Assembly: GCF_000006405.1 (NCBI RefSeq)
Contig: NW_003204538.1
Location: forward strand, 58,189 to 122,188
Origin: Perkinsus marinus ATCC 50983
Taxonomy: Eukaryota; Perkinsozoa; Perkinsida; Perkinsidae
Length of the DNA stretch: 64,000 nt
Direction: 5' to 3'
The notes beneath the pieces were generated by a model, which worked only from the letters and a program-made list of their open reading frames with translations, had not been told where the DNA came from and made no database searches. Positions 30,783 through 42,443 of this stretch are shown in pieces (the stretch's first letter is position 1; the number at the start of each line of letters is the position of its first letter). Made by a program: the position numbers and the translations under genes.

Positions 30783-31035
30783 TTGTTTCCATCGTGGTAT
30801 AATAAGATTACCTGGTTGTGGTTGGTGGCGTTATCTTTGGACGTAAAGTATCGTGGACTGAATCATGGCACCTACGTTGAAGGTAACTCCGAGCCCATTG
30901 TGACGATTGCGAAGGTAGAAGCATTGTTCGAGAAGTATCATACTATTGCGGCGTTCTATGGGTGGTCCAGTGATGAGATCTATAAGTATGTCCCGTTGTT
31001 TCTAGAAGATTCGGTCTTGGGGGCATATGATAGTA
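30783..31035 (+). pseudogene. Element A gag, copy 3, cut by assembly gap
   Basis: Identical in layout to copies 2 and 4, including the 13-bp deletion after 'CCATTG'. It stops in mid-codon at the N run. Sequence after the gap is not gag but the ORF X part of the next block. Confidence 0.65.
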
Positions 31036-31135
31036 NNNNNNNNNNNNNNNNNNNNNNNNNNNNNNNNNNNNNNNNNNNNNNNNNNNNNNNNNNNNNNNNN
31101 NNNNNNNNNNNNNNNNNNNNNNNNNNNNNNNNNNN
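31036..31135. other. Assembly gap (100 N)
   Basis: Exactly 100 N, a common placeholder length. It joins a truncated gag copy to the middle of ORF X inside a repeated block, so true distance and order are unknown. Confidence 0.98.
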
Positions 31136-32519
31136 CATAGCAAAGATCTCAATCGCATTTGTGACCCAGGAATGAGTCTCAGAAGTCGCATCGCCTGTAA
31201 CAAAAGGTTCAGCTGGGGGATCCGACGACTCTACTTGGACTGTCCTCGATCGACTTAGCCGGTAGCGGTCACGGCCTCTGCGCCGAAGGTTGTCGCCGCC
31301 GACCTCCGGCTGGATGCATTCGAGAAGGCATCAACTGACCGATCTGCCAAGAAGCCCTGGCGTGAATCAAACTCCACGCAGCAGTTCAAATACTTGGGAG
31401 TAGATGAAGAAATGAGATAAAAAATGGCCGAATTGGTTAGGGCCTCTTGATCCACTCTAGATTATAGACAGGGCTCGAGAATCACGACCTTTGCTTCTTA
31501 GTCGGAGGCAACCCTTTCCCGACCACCGTATCCTTTTTATGGCTATTGGGCGGCTAACGACACTTGCGAATATGCTTCAGCGAAAGGGCACTGATGGTAT
31601 GCGGGCATTTATCAGGTGGCGGAGCTTTCGCCAATCTCTCTTTGTTGAGGGGTTGCCGTCGCCGGTTGCTAACACCCAGCGGCCTCCATTCACGTTGCAG
31701 CTAGTATCGATACATAATACCATAGGGAGAAGGACGTACAACGGTTAACTGAGATTGCGAGGTTTGCGGCCACCAATGGCCGTCGGCCATCGGCCGGGTC
31801 GCGAATCCATTGGATGTTGGCGCTGACATCCACTACCGGCTTCTTGGTTCCTGTGGAACGATCGGAGCCTAGTTTTACCTCTCGGTAGGTAGCAAGAAAC
31901 TCACTCAGCAGTTTCACTTAGCCTGGTCGACTACCAAACCTGGGGAACCACGACCATGACGTCTCGAGATCCGCTCCATGTACTCTACTTGACCTTGCGC
32001 GGCAACATCGTGCTTGTTGAAGAAGGCCTCAACAGCATTTTGTAAAGCGGATTCAATCCTCAGACCACGAACCAAGCAGAGTTGCGTCTCGTCTGCGTTT
32101 TCGCTTTACCAATGGGGCAGAGGACATCAACAACCGTGTTCTTCAGCATGTCCGGCTTCGAGACCAAGGTCGGAAGGTCAGCGACAGTTACAAGTTGAAG
32201 TAGCCTGCCGACGATGGCGTCGCATAGTACCGTTGGGCAGTTGGCCGGGGAGATCGCACGAAAGGCCTCCGTTTCTCTGGCAAAAGTGTCCGTCATAGAG
32301 ACAGGAGGCAAGGAAAAACTAAGTAGAGAGGCGGGAGACGTACGGTTATTACGAAATTCATCGAAGAAGCTATACATGTGAGGTGCATAAGCAACACTAT
32401 TAAGATCACGTAAAGAAAAGCATAATGTAACAGATTGCGGACCATATAAAGCATGCGAGATAGAATATGAGTCGCCCAGTTAGGGCTTTGTCCCTCGTGG
32501 TCGAGGTGGTCAAAACGAG

Positions 32520-32552
<33 letters not shown>

Positions 32553-32610
32553 TCATCATCATCATCATCATCATCATCAACAACAGCCGTTTCATCCTCT
32601 CTGAAATCAA
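31136..32610 (-). pseudogene. ORF X fragment plus ORFs Y and Z, copy 4
   Basis: 31136-31390 is the N-terminal part of ORF X in broken frames. ORF Y is at 31690-31917 (with 'GTKKPVVDVSANIQ'), and the ORF Z core at 32060-32377 has a three-base deletion removing one residue at 'LLQLVTVADL'. The microsatellite is at 32519-32577 with 9 CAT units. Confidence 0.35.
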
Positions 32611-33365
32611 ACTTTGATCACATACGATCCTCCTTCATCTAACTCAGTTGTACCTAACACCACCTACTATGAAAGGTGGTGTGGGCAGGTTTATAGTGGC
32701 CTAAGCATGATGACTTGGCTGATCTGGAATAAATAACTCATGCTCGGCTTTATCTCACGCCCAGATTACCATCACATGCTATTGCATCTGCCATTATGGA
32801 AGTCTCGACATACGAGGTAAAGGAGGAATAAACGATATGTGATGTACTACTAAGAAATATTTATCAGGACGAAGTGGCTAATACTGGAAGCTCGAGGTTG
32901 GTGCCATCGAAGTTTTCAACGGCAAAAATGATTGTCCTAGTTCTGCGAATCTAACAGTGTTATATTCCCTTGTCTACGTTGAAAATTGCATGACGAAACC
33001 GGCAATTCTAAGGGTGCTAGAATGGATTCACTCTTCGTAACAGATTTATCATACGCCGAAATCTGTCCCAAACCATCATCAGTCGGAAAGAGCCTCTGGC
33101 CGGAAAGGTCATCTGATCTATTCGTAGGTACGTGGATAACCTTGTCGTTAATCCATTAATCTATGGCATACCTAATGCTGCATTATCTTACGTGTTTACG
33201 TCCTTGTAGGCGATAATGTGTAGTTGTCCCGTTATGCTGTCTCTCTGTACACAATTCACGTTCAGGCGTCTTCATTTAGGTAAGTCCCTAGCTGACGTAG
33301 TCATAAGCTTTATACTTCAAGTATCTATCTATTGAGTCGTCACCTCTGCAAGTGGTAGCAGCTCC
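32611..33365. repeat. Leader-like stretch upstream of element A gag (copy 4)
   Basis: Homologous to 11570-12325, 18231-18985 and 30027-30780. No gene. Confidence 0.5.
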
Positions 33366-34049
33366 TTGTTTCGATCGTGGTATAATAAGATTACCTGGTT
33401 GTGGTTGGTGGCGTTATCTTTGGACGTAAAGTATCGTGGACTGAATCATGGCACCTACGTTGAAGGTAACTCCGAGCCCATTGTGACGATTGCGAAGGTA
33501 GAAGCATTGTTCGAGAAGTATCATACTATTGCGGCGTTCTATGGGTGGTCCAGTGATGAGATCTATAAGTATGTCCCGTTGTTTCTAGAAGATTCGGTTT
33601 TGGGGGCATATGATAGTATGACGCCTGAAGATGAGAAGGATTCGAATAAGATCACAGACCACTTGATACAACGGCTATTGACGAAGGATGTATTCGAGGA
33701 CTTCAAGTCTTAAATTCTAGAGTCTTGCTTCCTTCAGAGACTTTACTTGAATACAGCTATGATCTTAAGCGGTTGGCAACGAGAATGTGTATCTTCAAGA
33801 CCCACTTCGATTCGGAATCGGCTAATATCGATTTTGATGAGACCGCTGAGAATATCTGGGGACGTTGCGACAGTTATGCCATCGCCAAGACCAAGCCTGG
33901 TGATGGACAGCCCAGAAACCACACCTCCAACAATTTCAACCGAGAATAACAAAGCGTCGGTTTGGATGTATCAGTTTGAACTTATGGGGTTTGATCCTCG
34001 CAGTACGACGACGGTAACGCACGTGCGAGCGGACAAGCCCACTTCATGA
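33366..34049 (+). pseudogene. Element A gag, copy 4 (dead)
   Basis: Nearly identical to copy 2, with the same 13-bp deletion, the same stop after 'EDFKS' and the same switch to the 'DSPETTPPTISTENN' tail. It differs by substitutions such as Glu for Lys in 'TPEDEKDSN'. The 3' flank holds the unfilled element B target site. Confidence 0.7.
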
Positions 34050-34182
34050 ACTCGGTTTGTCGATTCACTACTATGTTCTTATGCTACATATTGTCAGTGC
34101 ATTTGGCACCCACCAACATACTGTATGTTACATACATGAATCTGACTGGCGACGCTAGTATCATCAAATTATTTTTAGGGTC

Positions 34183-34186
34183 CATG
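34183..34186. other. Unfilled target site of element B
   Basis: 'agggtccatgctctctg' here corresponds exactly to 'agggtccatg' before and 'catgctctctg' after element B at 19783-19793 and 25741-25751. A third, inverted unfilled site is at 4103-4106. Confidence 0.9.
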
Positions 34187-35332
34187 CTCTCTGTTTGACT
34201 CGATTTGGTATCTGTGTCACCGATGATGTGTTTTGGCCAAAATCACACGGATGATCAGTCTCTGCATCATGGCTTCATAGAAGTTAAGTACATTGTCGAC
34301 TAGCAACTAACGAGTAACACATCATAGAGAGACCTATTCTTAACGCGCATCATTACATTTAGTAGAGGGATAAGTGGCTGAGACGTCTCATTTGCTGCAA
34401 AGGCGAGCCTCTGCCATGCATAGTTTAGAACCAGACGAGCTACTGTTGCTCTGCACGCTCGCTGGCCATTCGGATCAGTCTTCTTCACATCGTGCAAAGA
34501 GTATGATCTCCACCAGAGTATGCTGAAGGAAGTATAATTCGGTAAATACGTATAACTTATGAAGGTATATCAATCATGCTGTAGTACAAATCGAACGTCT
34601 CTCTATTCGATGTTTCCTGAAACAACGAAGGTAAGATGGCACGAGACGAGCGAAGAAGATTGTCTATGTAACTGGTCCACCCATATCACACGCAAATCAT
34701 GAACCATCTTAATTGAACTACCAAAGTCTTATTCAGGAGACTGTGTAGTTCGCGAACTACTTAGGGGTCGTGCTCGATTCTACCACCTAAGACAACGTCA
34801 CATGGGTGCTCTGTAACACTTGCCAGAATGAGCCTATCTCCTGATGACGAGCTTGGCTTTGTACCTCGTGAGGCATCCCTACCATCGTGATCGTCGATCG
34901 CTATTTGATCACACCAGGCTTGCAATCTATACCCAGTATCTGAATCCTTCATTCTCAAGGCCTCTGAAGCTTACTCCGGGATCGATCATATGTATTCATA
35001 TGACTGGAAACTTGTGATTAGATTAGACAAAACAGGAATAATTAGTAGTTGGTCAATAAGTGGCAGACTACAAACCCGAAGCGTATTACACACTATGCTG
35101 ATCCGGCATCGATTATGAATCGATGAGTTCGCTGGGTCGGATGCTTGGCACAGAGCACTAGACGGTCACGGAACTCACTAACGGAGTATCTTGGATCCAT
35201 ATGCCAAGATTCACCTTTGGTACGACGATAACAACAGTAGCCCGGAGTGGGGCGATGTCTTCTGTACAGTTCACTGAGCGCAAATCAAAGCAGGATTTCT
35301 CGATAAAGCCTGCTACGAGTCACGTCGGTGAG

Positions 35333-35539
35333 TTAACTTATCTGCTCAGCTGATAGTGGCGTCACAGGTATGGACGCGGTCTGTTCTACCAGGACCAAAA
35401 TAATAGCCATGTAAATAGCCAAACGCTGCAGTTTGCTGGACGTAGCACCGCTAATCGAACAAGAACTCGACATGCCAGTACCAGGACGGGAACCAGAAGC
35501 AGAATTTCCCGACCCAGCGTCCAAATTGTGATCACTCAT
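35333..35539 (-). pseudogene. MSDHNLDAGS ORF, copy 2
   Basis: A 68-codon frame matching the plus-strand ORF near 2537-2749, with several substitutions and an internal deletion of eight residues near the C-terminus. Function unknown. Confidence 0.35.
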
Positions 35540-35565
35540 TTCATTGGGTGCACTACTCTGGTAAT

Positions 35566-35985
35566 CTACTCAAATGTATGAGCTACCTCAAAAGGTTTAA
35601 GTTCAGGTTGCCGGAAATCTTCGCAACGTCGGGATGGATAGAGGCTTGCAAATCGGTGGTTGCTACTTTCAATGCTGCCGACCGCTTCCATGCCGAGTCT
35701 CCCGCGGCGGATGATCTTATGGGGACCCAGAGAGAGAATTTCGATGGCTATTTCGAGAGACAACGGTAAGATTGGGCCCGTTTCAAGGACGTGCTTGCGG
35801 TTGGGTGCAGCTTGAAGATGATCTATCGAGTTGGCCGTTATTCATCCCGGGAAAGTTATTCGTACTCAACTGTATGAGCTCCCTCAAAAGGTCTAAGTTC
35901 AGGTTGCCGGAAATCTTCGCAACGTCGGGATGGATAGAAGCTTGCAAATCGGTGGTTGCAACTTCCCTGTGGTGGCCTCACTTTC
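35566..35985. repeat. Two tandem copies of the 4.74-5.05 kb repeat
   Basis: Copies at 35566-35840 and 35865-35965 both start with the 'tgtatgagct' landmark and run through 'aggttgccggaaatcttcgc'. The second is cut short where the 36-kb block begins. Confidence 0.65.
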
Positions 35986-37441
35986 AGTCCCTGAATACAG
36001 CTCAGCAAATGCAAGAGTAGTGGTCCCATTTTCACCCTGTCGCATTCACTATCCGAGTTGGCCTTGTAGCTTCCTACCAGAATGACGGTAGCGAACCATC
36101 AGAGTAGCGTCTTGAAGACGTTGCTCATCATTCCGAGATTTTCGTTAAACCGGAAGAGGTGCTCGATGGGTCTCTTTAATTGACATTGCAATCTCCTGGA
36201 CGCTGGGCGGATCGAGATTGTGCACTATTTTGACTTGCTTTCCAATGTCGTGGATGACAAAAGTTTTCTCTCGTATTGTGAAGCACCCTCCGCTAGCCCA
36301 CATGACAGTCCAGTCGTTCAATAGAGAGGCAAGGTAGTTCAGAGCCGACACGAAAGCTGGAGCAGTCTTCCTACGAACGAGGCTCCAGAGAGTGGATAAT
36401 GAGATGAGCGATCCATCTCGACGAGACGAAGACAATAGTTTGCGGCACCCAAACTCCATAATCTTCTCGAATGTGGTTGTCCTACGGCGCGATGTGCCCC
36501 TGAACTCGACGTAAGAAGAGGAGAGGGAAAGAGAGAGGCCGTATAGCTAATGAGATGCACGCATACCCATGCGCGTAAATGCGAAGCTGTCTCCTTCTTA
36601 GACTACATAGACTACACGCCCTCCTCCTTCGATAGATGAATAAAAATAGAGTCATATAGTGAAAGTCGTTTGTAACGATGGAGAGATGCGTCGCATGTGA
36701 TGTAGATGGATTAGAGTAGTACTCTACAACGTTGATTTTGACGCTTAACTTGCGGAAGAGCCAGACTTCATTGGTTTTGAGCAAGTTTGTAAACTGACGG
36801 GGATGTTGAATTCGAAGAAGCTGTAGCGGGAGCCGGTCGATAAATAGTTGGTAACTGGGGAAGGTCCATAGCTGGTAAGTGAAAATTACTTCATGTGGAC
36901 TGTACATCATATATTGTGATATTGAGTATTTGCTGATTAACTTGCAGACACCATATATGAGAGCATCTAACTCTGCCCACTTAATATGCCGATTATCATC
37001 TAAACGGCGCAATTGCGTTGAATCTCCTATATAAGTTAAGCCAACAACTATAGCAGTTCCGTAGACATGATGCGTCTGTATAAATCACGGGATGATTTAA
37101 ACCTACCAGAAATCTTAATTGCTCTCGGAGGGCTCTGAGCTGAATATTAACTGTAGTCCTCGTAACTTATGAGATGATTGTATAGTAGCCAGACCTACTG
37201 GATCAGCTGTTAACGATGTTCCGTTATACGAGTAGTACGAAGTTTTGGTTTCGAATGCCCAAATTCTGAAGTTCAGCGGGCTACCGATCATTTGGTTCTT
37301 TCTGGCCGTCAGATTTCTGGGCGTGAGCGGGTTGCCTTTACTTATTTCCTGTCCACAGCAACAAGACCGACCTTGTGCTGGTTTCGAAGGTGAGTGAGAG
37401 ATCATAACCAAGAAGTGTAAGTCCTCATCTGCTAACCTCAA
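35986..37441 (-). pseudogene. Degenerate pol fragments (duplicate of 6.1-8.6 kb)
   Basis: Frame 36482-37012 fuses RNase H-like 'DNRHIKWAELDALIYGVCKL' directly to integrase-like 'SQYMMYSPHEVIFTYQLWTF' (compare element C 'TYSPHEMIFTYEPW'). The 7.0-8.15 kb part present in the first block is therefore absent here. 37115-37441 matches 8350-8650. All frames are broken and no intact enzyme is encoded. Confidence 0.55.
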
Positions 37442-37542
37442 GTTCCTAAGAAAGTGGACTGGTGTATTCCAGTGGTTCAGCCATTAGCTGGGTGGCCAAG
37501 ATCAAGATGCTCTCCGCTGTCTCAGTGATGAGCAGTGGGACG

Positions 37543-37587
37543 AAGTGTCTGTTGCTTGATATACCGTATGTCAAGCAACAGACACTT
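37543..37587. repeat. Perfect 17-bp inverted repeat, 11-nt loop (copy 2)
   Basis: Arms 37543-37559 and 37571-37587 and the loop are identical to 8812-8856, although the flanks on both sides have diverged by indels. Confidence 0.9.
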
Positions 37588-37589
37588 TA

Positions 37590-38938
37590 CTTCAAGATAT
37601 CGAGGAGCTCAAGTGCAATGTGTGTCCGGGACCCTTGTTGCTCTGCGTGGAAACCATACTATCAGTTTGAAAGCCGATGCTAATCTCTGTGAGACCTGAC
37701 GAGATATTCAGGATGACTTTGGTTATGCTTCGGAACATTATGCTGGTGGGTGGATCAGGGAGCTCTTCGAAGCCTACAATATGTTCATAAATCTGTGTGG
37801 TTGCCTGGTGATAAAGATGCTTTTTGTTGGGCCGATATGTCTAGAGGTGGTATGATTGGCTAGGCGGAGATCGTTCCTGTGAATGTCAACGACTCCCCTG
37901 AACAACTATGTGCGGAGGATAGTATCCTCAGAATACGACAAAGTAAGAAGTGATCTATGGCTGCTCAGTTGTTCCAGATGATAAAATGCATTCAACCTTG
38001 GTGACCTTTTCAGGCCAACCCAGTTATGAAGATGCTCTGTTGTAATTATGATCGCAGCCAAGAAGGACGACTCGTCCTGGACGAGCAATTGGCAAATATC
38101 CGTGCTTCCTGCGAGAAAGGAGCTCCCTCAGGAGCAACTCGAAAGCATCTTCCAGGGAACACGCAGAAAGTCGAGAGTTTCTGGTGGAGGGAGGCTGCTC
38201 ATTTCATCTAGGTCTATGGCGAGCTGATGAGCCTGTTATTGGACAGGCAGTGCTGCCTGATTGTGATGGTCTTCTATTTTGGGAGAGTTTCAAGGCACGC
38301 TTCACCGCATCGCATTAGTTATTTGGAAGTGTTGGGTGAGACTAAGTGTTAGCGAACATCACAACACGCCGCGCATTGGCTCAAGACCACAGTCACATTG
38401 GCTAACACGCAGGCACATAGGCAATGTCCCCATTACTCACCCAACAATCCCAGAGAATCCGTGCGTCCGATGTTCACATTACTTCCGTGATCAGGAGTCA
38501 TAATTTTAGGTTGCAGTTATGACATCATTGTCACCTAGGATCCCCAAGTCACGCGGGGAGGAAAACACCATTCAAGCAAGCGGAGATCTCTGGGCACAAC
38601 ATCCCAGATTCGGTTTCTGGTGATCGTTGTGGTGTGGTGGTCGTCACCACTAGTCGTGATGGCTCGACAGCGATGCTGTTAGTAGCGGCCTGCTACTCAC
38701 GACAATCTCGGTAATATCCAGAGACACTCAAACCCCAATACTCCGCGCGCAAATGGACATTGTTCTCTCAGGAGCAAATGCATTATTCCTATCAGGAATC
38801 ACGCAATTTAATGTTGTAGTTGGTGATGTAGGAATTCTCTACATCATCAACTCGCAACATCTAGAGGACTGAGAATCTCCGTTGTATGAGTCTCGCACTG
38901 ACGCTTGATTTCGGGTAACCCGTAGTGTTTCCATGCGC
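37590..38938. repeat. Duplicate of the 8.86-10.25 kb block
   Basis: Direct match to 9150-10250 with indels. It has about 115 bases (38085-38205) and about 95 bases (38690-38785) that the first block lacks. No supported gene. Confidence 0.55.
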
Positions 38939-39630
38939 GAGAGCCCGAGTTACCCGCCGCACGGACTTGTTCGGCCGGCACCTTACGAGCCAGCCAGGCG
39001 CAAGCTCCAGAGCGCCTTACGCCATGGACAGTTCGAAATTCCAACTTCGAATGATCGGTGAGTGATCCGTCGGGCCATCTCGTCGTCGTCGATCTGAGGA
39101 CGGGGAGCCAGGTCATGCACAGAGGAACCTCTCCAGCGTATCACCTCGGGTTCTCCTGGACGCAGAGGCAGTCCAATGGACGCAGGCCATACCCGCGGCT
39201 CCTCAGGGATGGGTACCGATACCCCCAGAGGCATATCATGCTTGGTCAAACCGCAGAGGCGCAGTCTTCGGGTCTTTCACCAGGCAATGTAACTCGAGAT
39301 AGCACTTTCAAGAGCCTCCGACGAAGGGGAGAGATGAGGAAGCTGATCCGAGGAGAGTCTCCGCCCGACCTAAGTCCGCAGACTCCAGAATGCGAGCAAA
39401 TACCAGAGCTAACTGCTCAGCCTCGCGCTCTATTCCCTAAGAGACCCATTTTGAAGCTGCTCGACTCTGCTCTGACCTTGTAGCAGACTGATATTCTCGA
39501 AGAAGGCTATGGATGTCGCTCCTGTTGGACCAGATCTCTGCTCGTGAGCGGAGAGATTTGGCGAGTGCTATAGAGAACTTCTCATGACGCTCGGAGAATG
39601 TTATATCATCATACCATTGAGATAAGGTTG
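38939..39630. other. About 690-bp insertion interrupting ORF X, copy 5
   Basis: The 10.25-kb block reads straight from 'cccatgcgct' to 'tgagatccgg'. Here the same junction is separated by about 690 bases of sequence not found elsewhere in the window. A 141-codon plus-strand frame (39058-39483, 'MSDPSGHLVVVDLRTGSQVM') and overlapping minus-strand frames lie inside; none is recognised. No clear terminal repeats or target duplication were seen. Confidence 0.5.
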
Positions 39631-41040
39631 AAGATCCGGTTCCATCAACCGGGGGTATGCATTCGTCTAGTCATAGCAAAGATCCCATTCGCATTTGTGA
39701 CCCAGGGATGAGTCTCAAGAGTCGCATCGCCTGTAACTAAAGCTTCAGCTGGGGGATCCGACGACTCTACTTGGACTGTCCTCGATCGACTTAGCCGGTA
39801 GCGGTCACGGCCTCTGCGCCGAAGGTTGTCGCCGCCGACCTCCGGCTGGATGCATTCGAGAAGGCATCAACTGACCGATCTGCCAAGAAGCCCTGGCGTG
39901 AATCAAACTCCACGCAGCAGTTCAAATACTTGGGAGTAGATGAAGGAATGAGATAAAAAATTGGCCGAATGGATTAGGACCTCTCGATCCACTCTAGATT
40001 ATAGAGAGGGCTCGAGAATCATGACCTTTGCTTCTTAGTCGGAGGCAACCCTTTCCCGACCACCGTATCCTTTTCATGGCTCTTCGACGGCCAACGACAC
40101 TTGCGAATATGCTTCAGCGAAAGGGCACTGATGGTATGCGGGCATTTATCAGGTGGCGGAGCTTTCGCCAATCTCTCTTTGTTGAGGGGTTGCCGTCGCC
40201 GGTTGCTAACACCCAGCGGCCTTCATTCACGTTGCAGCTAGTATCGATACATAGTACGATAGGGAGAAGGCCGCACAACAGTTAACTGAGATTGCGAGCT
40301 TTGCGGCCACCAAAGGCCGCCGGCCATCGGCCGAGTCGGGAATCCATTGGATGTTGCTGCTGACATCTACTACCGGCTACTTGTCTCCCATGGAACGATC
40401 GGAGCCTAGTTTTACCTCTCGGTAGGTAGCAAGAGACTCACTCAGCAGTTTCACTTAGCCTGGTCGACCACCAAACCGGGGGAACCACCACCATAACGTC
40501 TCGAGATCCGCTCCATGTACTCGCGGTGACCTTGTGCGGCAGCACCGTGCTTGTTGGAGAAGGCCTCAACAGCACTTTGTGAAGCGGATTCAATCCTCAG
40601 ACCATGAACCGAACAGAGTTGCGTCTGGAGACGTTCGTTGGAGACCAATAGTCTGCCGTTTCAGCTTTATCAATGGGACAGAGGACATCAACAACCGTGT
40701 TCTTCAGCATGTCCGGCTTTGAGACCAAGGTCGGAAGGTCAGCGACAATTAGACCAAGTTGAAGTAGCCTGTCGACAATGGCGTCGCGTAGTACCGTTGG
40801 GCAGCTGGCCGGGGAGATCGCACGAAAGGCCTCCGTTTCTCTGGCAAAGTGTCCGTCATAGAGACAGGAGGCAAGGAAAAACTAAGTAGAGAGGCGGGAG
40901 GCGTACGGTTATTACGAAATTCATCGAGGGAGCTATACATGTGAGGTGCATAAGCAACTCAATTAAGATCACGTAAAGAAAAGCATAATGCAACAGATTG
41001 CGAACCATATAAAGCATGCGAGATGGAATATGAGTCACCC
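39631..41040 (-). pseudogene. ORF X end and ORFs Y and Z, copy 5 (diverged)
   Basis: Matches 10260-11410 with more differences than the other copies. The ORF Z frame is broken by a one-base loss near 40850 and carries a replaced segment at about 40625-40665. No element A gag follows; instead the block is cut at about 41045 by the GC-rich hairpin and poly-C run. Confidence 0.4.
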
Positions 41041-41050
41041 AGTTAAGGCA

Positions 41051-41107
41051 GGCACGGCGCCGGCGACGGTACGTCGCAATGCCGTGCCCCCCCCCCCCCC
41101 CCCCCCC
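41051..41107. repeat. GC-rich double hairpin followed by 21-base poly-C
   Basis: Outer arms ggcacggc (41051-41058) and gccgtgcc (41081-41088) enclose an inner hairpin, gcgac-ggtac-gtcgc (41063-41077). The outer arm runs into 21 consecutive C (41087-41107). It replaces the leader and microsatellite present in the other four copies of the block. Confidence 0.85.
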
Positions 41108-41730
41108 AATGACAACTTGTTCAGTGGCTCGACTGTCATTCAACGACTACAGACTTCCAGACCATTAGCCAAGCAAGCAAGTTCGGCTTGACCAATTAAA
41201 ATCCTCGCTGAACCAGAACGCAGGTGAGCTCGAGTGACGCCAAAGTGACCTTGTACAGTGCGTTGCGGGTGCATGAGAAGTTCCCTCCCGAGTCAACGCT
41301 CAAAGACGTGTCTCAGAAGGTTCCTTCTAAGATGAGCTTGCCCAAGCTAGAAGGCTCGCGATCCAACATATCAAGCTGATCACTGAGCCCAGGTCAGTAG
41401 ATCATAACGGAGAGTGCAAAGATGATGAGAGATGAAGACAGGATAATCAGTCAACTCCAGCTCAAATTCGAGATTGTAAGCAGTCTGATTGAAAATTTCA
41501 ACATCTACACGTGACCAAATGAAGATCTCTGTAGACCGGAAGAAAATTTACAGGGTGGAACCGGCTCGAGAGGCTCCTGGACAGCCAGATTGCTGTCACT
41601 TCAGTCTCGACCGGTTGCACCAATTTCTGGTTCGGGTCGATCACAATGGCGTGCGCCACGCACGCACGAGCGATACTTGTTACTTTTGCTTGAATTTGCC
41701 CCATGCAAGCCTAGAAAGCCTTCAATTTCA
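41108..41730. other. No supported gene; left flank of element C
   Basis: Unassigned sequence with an 83-codon plus-strand frame (41489-41740) that runs into the LTR. It may be the left half of the older element interrupted by element C, but I could not match it to a domain. Confidence 0.35.
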
Positions 41731-41735
41731 GCGCT

Positions 41736-41868
41736 TGTAGTGGTCGTTGTGCGTGGCGTGTGCGCACAATAGCTAATGTACCGATTATCGATTATTGATC
41801 GGCGGCTGACACGGCCGATTCCCTTGCTCTCCCAGCATGTCGAGTTCGAGAGATCAGCAACCTCCACA
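41736..41868 (+). repeat. Element C 5' LTR (contains the gag start codon)
   Basis: 133 bp. The gag ATG is at 41837, 31 bases before the LTR end. It differs from the 3' LTR by G/A, C/T and C/A changes. Confidence 0.9.
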
Positions 41869-42430
41869 TGGTGCCCAGACCCATCGTGGCCCCCAAGTGT
41901 CCCCGAGGAATGCTTTGGACACCGCGGCTAACATTAACGCGCGGTTAACTGCTAGCTTTGTGCATGGCGACGAGACCCAGTCGCCCCCGCCGCAGCAAAT
42001 TCCGAATAGCCCCTCAAGAAGGACTACGGTTCGTCATCCCACTACATCTGAGCAGCAAGTCCAGCATAGTGGCCCTCACACAAGGAGCAGCAATAGACAC
42101 CCTCAAGGAGCTTCTTCGTCTCGTCAGGAGCCAAGAGTTCCACGGATACCGACGAGCCAGTGGTCCCTCAGCAACCTCAGACTGATAGAGGTGTTCCACC
42201 ATGTAATCGCCCACCCGTTTCTGCACAGGACTTCTCAATTAGCGGGGGGATATAGGCTCTAAGGCTCCGAAGCTCGCACTCTTCAGTGGCGAGAAAGCGC
42301 CCGATTCGATGTCGCTCGACGAGTGGCAGGCGCGATGGTGCTTGATTGCTCCAATTGAGTTCGTCAGCAGCGTCAACTAGCGTCAGAGTTCGTTCAAACT
42401 TTGAACTTCAAAGAACTGGACCCCACAGGA
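41837..42430 (+). pseudogene. Element C gag, N-terminal part (frameshifted)
   Basis: The frame from ATG 41837 ('MSSSRDQQPPHGAQTHRGPQ') spans the end of the LTR and the primer binding site and stops at 42260. Sequence in another frame right after ('KAPKLALFSGEKAPDSMSLD') clearly continues capsid-type coding, so an indel lies in or near the six-G run at about 42243. Another frame change is needed near 42390 to join the next part. Confidence 0.65.
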
Positions 42431-42443
42431 GAGGAGATCTAAC

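Larger units (their letters stand above)
34050..35560. repeat. Inverted-repeat arm 2 (pairs with about 2540-4200)
   Basis: Reverse-complement match to arm 1, with small indels. It includes the minus-strand ORF 35333-35539, the second copy of the 'MSDHNLDAGS' frame. No other gene is supported. Confidence 0.65.
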
